Source of the DNA: an uncultured Clostridium sp.
GTDB lineage: Bacteria > Bacillota > Clostridia > TANB77 > CAG-508
DNA length: 64,000 bases
Direction of reading: 5' to 3'
NCBI GenBank assembly: GCA_900552135.1
Contig: URYN01000007.1
Span: 28,018-92,017, forward strand
Positions within the stretch are counted from its first letter, which is position 1, and each line of letters starts with the position of its first letter. Made by a program: the position numbers and the translations under genes. Of this stretch, positions 59,587 through 64,000 are shown one piece after another. The notes beneath the pieces are model-generated. The model did not search any database. It was not told where the DNA came from and saw nothing but the letters and a program-made list of their open reading frames with translations.

Positions 59587-62211
59587 TTATTTTCTTCTTG
59601 AAAATTTCTTTTCTATATCTGTCTTTGACATTTTTATTGCAACATTTCTTCCATTTACATTTTTAAATGGTTCTGGAAGAACTAATAATTTGTCTAATAA
59701 ATCTATTATTCTTTCTCTGTCTGTTATTATTTCGACCTTCTCAGAAGCCTTGCTGGCAACAGAAGAAATGAACTTTTCTTCAATTTCTTTGGTAGAAATT
59801 CTAGAAACAGTGTTTATCTCTTCAAGAACTTCAATAAATACATCCTTTGTTTCTAAGTCTATTAAAATTTCTGGAACTCCACTTAATTTTACTGTATTCT
59901 CTCCGAATTCATCGATTGTGAATCCAGCCTTTTTGAACATTTCTCTGTTATCTTGATAGATGCTCATTTGTTTACGAGATAAATTAATTACATCTGGAAG
60001 TAGCATCAGTTGAGAATTCTTTGCATTATTAGAGTAATAGTTTTCTCTTATTTGCTCGAACATAATTCTTTCTTGAGCAACAGTTTGATCTATTATATAT
60101 AGGTTATCTTTCATTTCTAATAATATATTTTTCTCGAAAGCCAATCCTATAAATTTATAGACAGGCTTTGTTGCAAATTTTGATTGTCCTTCAAACATAG
60201 AAACATTTTCTTCACCTAATACAGGTTTGAATTCACTTGAAACATTTAGTTCATCGTTTTCAGGTTCTTCTTTTTTCTTTATTGCTACGCCAAAATTTTT
60301 CTCATACATTTTTAAGAATCTTTGGTCATGCTCTTCTGTTTTTCCACTTTCAATTTTATTGCTTTCAGATTCGTTGTCTTCAAAATTACTGTTTTCAGAA
60401 TATTCATTTTCAGTTTCTCTGATTTCGAATCCACTGTTTTTAATTTCATCAGAATTTTGTTCATCTTGTACTGTAGCTTTAATTTCAGCAGAATTATTTG
60501 AATCTGCAACAGCATGTTCATCTTGTTGCATTGATTCAAACTTTTCAGAACTTTCATTCAAGCTTTCTACTTTGTTTTCAAAATTTGTAGCTACTTTTTC
60601 ATCTGCATTTTTTTCCTCATTCAAGTCTTTATTTGAGTTTTGATTTATATTTGCATCTACATCTGCATTTCGATCTGTATTTGCATTTGCATTCTCAATT
60701 CCACTGGTACATGTTGTTTCATTTGATGCATTATTTTGAATTGAACTCATTTCATCATTGCTCTTAAATGCTCCATTTTCTTGCATTATTCTATCAACAA
60801 TGGCCTTTGCCTTAGTATCTGTTGATTCAGCATTTTTTTCGTTTTTGTTATCGTCATCTTCAAGAGGCTTGCCAACGCCTGCAGTAATTATAATATTCTG
60901 CATTTTTCTTAATTTCTTCATTACATCTTCAAAAGTTTCTTCAGTTTTTGCCTCTTCTGGATTTACAGTTTCAACTTTCTTTGTTGTACCGAAATCATTT
61001 GTTGGTATTTTTTCAAAACTATTAGTTGAATTCTCGCTAATTTCGTTTGAAGATTTATTTTCATAACTATTTGAAAAGTTTTTCTCTAAGCTATTTGCAG
61101 AAATTTTTGCAAATTCATTTGTATTTTTACTTACAGAACTACTTTCAGCATGGCTTGTAGTATTATTAAACAAGCTAATTTCTTCATTATTTTCAACTGC
61201 ATTCTTTGTGCTGTTTGCAATTTCATCATTAACAATAGAATCTCTTATTGCATGATAAATTGCTTTAAAAATCTTACTTTCTTCCTGAAATCTTACTTCC
61301 AATTTTGCTGGGTGAACATTTACATCAACCTTTTGTGGGTCCATAGCAATATTAAGTACCAAGAATCCATGCTTTCCAATTGGTGTATAACCTTTAAAAG
61401 CTTGCTCTGTAGCACTTGAAAGAGTCTTATCCTTTACAAATCTTTTATTTACAAAGAATAACTGGTTACTTCTATTTGTTCTTGAAATTTGAGGCTTACC
61501 AATTACACCTTGAACCTCTATATCATCATATTTATAGTCAACATTTATTAAATTTTCGGCAACTTCTTTTCCATAAATTCCGTAAATTACATCTTTAATT
61601 TCACCATTTCCAGAAGTCTGTATAATAGTCTTGCCAGTATTTATAAGTCTTATTGAAATCTCTGGGTGTACTAAGGCAATTCTTGTAACAGCATCTTCTA
61701 TATAACCAGATTCAGTGAAATCTTTCTTTAAAAACTTATATCTAACAGGTGTGTTATAAAATAAATTTTCTATAGTAATGCTTGTACCATTTGAACATCC
61801 AGTTTCAGACTTACTTAAAATCTTTCCCCCTTCTATTACAACCTCATATCCATTGGTTGCATCAGCAGTTTTAGATACTAAATCAACCTTTGCAATAGCA
61901 GCAATACTTGCCAAAGCCTCTCCTCTGAATCCCATAGAAGTTATTTTTCCAAGTTCATCAGCGTTTCTTAACTTACTAGTTGCATGTCTTTCAAAGGCAA
62001 TCTCCATATCGTCCTGCATTATCCCTTTTCCATTATCAGTAACTCTGATATAAGAAATTCCGCCATTTCTAATTTCAACAGTAATCTTATTTGCACCTGC
62101 ATCAATAGAATTCTCCATTATTTCTTTTACAACAGATGCCGGTCTTTCAATAACCTCGCCTGCTGCAATTTTGTTTATTGTTGCATCATCTAATAAAACT
62201 ATTTTTCCCAT
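59587..62211 (-). CDS. mutL: MutL mismatch-repair protein with long linker and altered endonuclease site
   Basis: 874 aa, longer than usual. The GHKL ATPase N domain has E33/N34 (ENSIDAGA), DNGKGI and the FRGEAL motif. About 330-640 is an Asn/Ser/Glu/Asp-rich linker. The C-terminal domain carries DQTVAQERIMFE (708-719) in place of DQHAxxER...E, and NVNGR (851-855) in place of CPHGR. Key metal ligands His and Cys are lost, so the endonuclease is probably inactive while dimerisation and ATPase remain. mutS does not lie next to it here. Confidence 0.92.
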   Translation of the reverse strand: MGKIVLLDDATINKIAAGEVIERPASVVKEIMENSIDAGANKITVEIRNGGISYIRVTDNGKGIMQDDMEIAFERHATSKLRNADELGKITSMGFRGEALASIAAIAKVDLVSKTADATNGYEVVIEGGKILSKSETGCSNGTSITIENLFYNTPVRYKFLKKDFTESGYIEDAVTRIALVHPEISIRLINTGKTIIQTSGNGEIKDVIYGIYGKEVAENLINVDYKYDDIEVQGVIGKPQISRTNRSNQLFFVNKRFVKDKTLSSATEQAFKGYTPIGKHGFLVLNIAMDPQKVDVNVHPAKLEVRFQEESKIFKAIYHAIRDSIVNDEIANSTKNAVENNEEISLFNNTTSHAESSSVSKNTNEFAKISANSLEKNFSNSYENKSSNEISENSTNSFEKIPTNDFGTTKKVETVNPEEAKTEETFEDVMKKLRKMQNIIITAGVGKPLEDDDNKNEKNAESTDTKAKAIVDRIMQENGAFKSNDEMSSIQNNASNETTCTSGIENANANTDRNADVDANINQNSNKDLNEEKNADEKVATNFENKVESLNESSEKFESMQQDEHAVADSNNSAEIKATVQDEQNSDEIKNSGFEIRETENEYSENSNFEDNESESNKIESGKTEEHDQRFLKMYEKNFGVAIKKKEEPENDELNVSSEFKPVLGEENVSMFEGQSKFATKPVYKFIGLAFEKNILLEMKDNLYIIDQTVAQERIMFEQIRENYYSNNAKNSQLMLLPDVINLSRKQMSIYQDNREMFKKAGFTIDEFGENTVKLSGVPEILIDLETKDVFIEVLEEINTVSRISTKEIEEKFISSVASKASEKVEIITDRERIIDLLDKLLVLPEPFKNVNGRNVAIKMSKTDIEKKFSRRK

Positions 62212-62408
62212 AAATATATTGCTTCCTCCTAAAATAAGCTTTTTAAATTATATCATTAATTTTAAATTTTTGTATAGGGTTTTGAAAAAAAACTTAAAAT
62301 TTTGAGTAAAAATCCTTTTAAGGGTCAAAAGAGTAAAACTCAGTTTCATAAAAATATATAACTTACTCATACATCATTAGTAATCCTCTTATTTTTAATT
62401 CTTAACAC

Positions 62409-62456
62409 AATAAATCTCAAGTAAATCCTATAAATAGGAAATACTTGAGGCTTATT
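62409..62456. terminator. Hairpin between mutL and LRR gene
   Basis: AATAAATCTCAAGTA pairs with TACTTGAGGCTTATT (two mismatches) with an inner TCCTA/TAGGA stem. The rest of the 300-base gap has no gene that I can see. Confidence 0.55.
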
Positions 62457-62516
62457 TATTATCTTCATTTTTTCAATTCTTTGGAAATTATTTGCTAATT
62501 TATATTAGATTTTCTT

Positions 62517-64000
62517 TTATGTGTTACTATCCTGATAACCCCATATTATATTTGCACTGATTTTCGTTTCTTTATTATAGTAAGAAAAATAATTACAATT
62601 CCAATATTTATCCCAATTATCTCCTGCTTTAGTTGCCTTACACTTTATTGTTTGGCTTGCTGTCCAGCCAGAGAAAGCCCATGAGCCTATTATTTTTACA
62701 CTTTCTGGTATTATAATTACAGATAAATTATTTGTACTCTTAAAAGCAGATCCTCCAATCGACTCAAGTCCTTCCGGTAAATTTATCTGTTGCAAGTTTG
62801 TGCAAGATGTAAAAGCAGCAGTACCAATTTTTTCAAGTCCTTCTGGTAAATTTATCTGTTGTATGTTTGTACAACCAGAAAAGCTACCGTCTCCAATTTC
62901 TTTAACACCTTGCGGAACTGTTATACTTTTTATTGACCTACACTCTCTAAATGTTTCATTACTAATTTTCTCAAGTCCTTCTGGTAAATTTATCTGTTGC
63001 AAGTTTGTGCAAGATTTAAAAGCAGCAGAACCAATTTCTTGGAGGCTAATGGGTAAATATATTTCTTGTAAGCTCGAGCAACTCGCGAAGCAATCATCTC
63101 CGAGCTTTCTTACACCTTGCGGAACTGTTATACTTTTTATTGACTCACACTCTTCAAATGTTCCATTACCAATTTCTTGGAGGCTAATGGGTAAATATAT
63201 TTCTTGTAAGCTCGAGCAATACTTGAAACAAGCATTTCCGAGCTTTCTTACACCTTGCGGAACTGTTATACTTTTTATTGACTTACACCAATAAAATGTT
63301 CCATTACCAATTTCCTCAAGTCCTTCCGGTAAATTTATCTTTTGCAAGTTTTCGCAAGATTCAAAAGCACTAAAACCAATTTTTATTAGTCCTTCTGGTA
63401 AATTTACCTGTTGTAACTTTTCACAATCAGAAAAGCATCTATCCCCAATTTCATTAACACCTTCCGGTATATTTATCTGTTGCAAGTTTGTGCAAGATTT
63501 AAAAGCAGCAGTACCAATTTTCTCAAGCCCTTCTTGTAAATTTACGTTTCGTAAGTTTTCGCAACAAGAAAAGCCTTCATTTCCAATTTCCTTAACGCCT
63601 TCTGGAATTGTTATACTTTCTAGTGCTTTACAGCCATAAAAAGCATAAGAACCAATTTCTGTTATATTGTCAGACATTTTAACGTATTTTAGTTTTTCAC
63701 AATTATAAAACGCATAAGCTTCAATCTTACTTAAACCTTTAGATAACTCAATTCTTTCTAAACTTGAAAAGTCAAATGCTGCCTGATCACTTACTCCAAA
63801 TGCAGCCTCTCCTAATTCCTTAACCGTATCAGGTAATTCCACCTTCAAAATATTTTTGGTATAACTTCTTATTGTTTTTTGATCATCCCCTGTGTCATGA
63901 TAAATGTCTGAATAAATAACATTCCAATCGTTAGTAACCTTCGTACATCTACTTGGAAATCTTAATATTGTGTAATTATCCACATTCTTTTTATATCCAA
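62517..64000 (-). CDS. BspA-type leucine-rich repeat protein, 5' end outside window
   Basis: At least 494 aa, open to the window edge; the GTG at 63983 is not a good start. About 18 LRR_5 units of 23 residues, such as LEKIGTAAFKSCTNLQQINLPEG, stack to form a solenoid. Surface exposure and binding to host or environmental ligands is typical of the family. The C terminus loses the repeat pattern and has a CKATKAGDNWDKYWNCNYF-like cap. Confidence 0.9.
   Translation of the reverse strand, partial: GYKKNVDNYTILRFPSRCTKVTNDWNVIYSDIYHDTGDDQKTIRSYTKNILKVELPDTVKELGEAAFGVSDQAAFDFSSLERIELSKGLSKIEAYAFYNCEKLKYVKMSDNITEIGSYAFYGCKALESITIPEGVKEIGNEGFSCCENLRNVNLQEGLEKIGTAAFKSCTNLQQINIPEGVNEIGDRCFSDCEKLQQVNLPEGLIKIGFSAFESCENLQKINLPEGLEEIGNGTFYWCKSIKSITVPQGVRKLGNACFKYCSSLQEIYLPISLQEIGNGTFEECESIKSITVPQGVRKLGDDCFASCSSLQEIYLPISLQEIGSAAFKSCTNLQQINLPEGLEKISNETFRECRSIKSITVPQGVKEIGDGSFSGCTNIQQINLPEGLEKIGTAAFTSCTNLQQINLPEGLESIGGSAFKSTNNLSVIIIPESVKIIGSWAFSGWTASQTIKCKATKAGDNWDKYWNCNYFSYYNKETKISANIIWGYQDSNT
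63031..63283. repeat. 138-bp duplication inside the LRR gene
   Basis: A 51-base block (63031-63081) recurs exactly at 63169-63219, and a 46-base block (63100-63145) at 63238-63283. Both offsets are 138 bases, exactly two 69-bp LRR units. Recent expansion is suggested. Confidence 0.9.

Overview
The window is a very AT-rich chromosome segment from an anaerobe-like Bacillota (Clostridia-type) bacterium. The evidence is the co-occurrence of SepF, DivIVA, the diadenylate cyclase CdaA, a SpoIIIE/FtsK translocase and MiaA/MutL, together with strong AGGAGG ribosome-binding sites and uniformly low GC. Almost all host genes run on the minus strand. No rRNA, tRNA or CRISPR array was seen.

Region 1 (1-7.2 kb) is a Tad/Flp-like secretion or pilus operon read leftward. 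In transcription order it holds a CpaB-like SAF protein, two degenerate CpaE/MinD-like P-loop proteins, a CpaF/TadA-type ATPase and a TadB/TadC-like membrane protein cut by the window edge. Upstream are a membrane protein with a repeat-like tail, a long inverted-repeat element (7.30-7.45 kb) and truA.

Region 2 (about 8.16-44.4 kb) is a roughly 36 kb siphovirus prophage inserted in the 5' end of truA. One junction carries a complete truA whose first about 20 codons lie in the recombined region. The other junction (44.38-44.47 kb) carries an orphan, divergent truA start. From the right end the prophage holds integrase, a DUF4428-like protein, a CI-like repressor and Cro (with 5-6-5 operator palindromes), a replication initiator broken by one base and carrying an origin-like repeat cluster, RusA, many small early genes, an HNH enzyme and an ArpU/sigma-like late regulator. 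Then come ParB-like and C5-methyltransferase genes, terminases, portal, protease, capsid, connectors, tail genes (with a -1 frameshift signal in the tail chaperone), tape measure and baseplate genes. The left end holds a complete diversity-generating retroelement (DGR), lysis genes and two plus-strand accessory genes.

The DGR (11.86-14.74 kb) is the highlight. A tail protein with a C-terminal C-type-lectin-like variable repeat (VR) is followed by a short hairpin, an Avd-like helical protein, a template repeat (TR) and a DGR-type reverse transcriptase. Over 96 aligned bases TR and VR differ at 13 positions, and every one is an adenine of the TR coding strand. A free-standing MutS domain I protein at the prophage left end may be an accessory factor of the same system.

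Region 3 (44.5-64 kb) is host chromosome: cdaA, a GH15-type glucoamylase, a beta-CASP metallo-beta-lactamase RNase-like protein, a coiled-coil protein, ftsK/spoIIIE, rsmD, divIVA, sepF, a HlyD-like protein, miaA, a mutL with an eroded endonuclease site, and a BspA-type leucine-rich-repeat protein running off the right edge.
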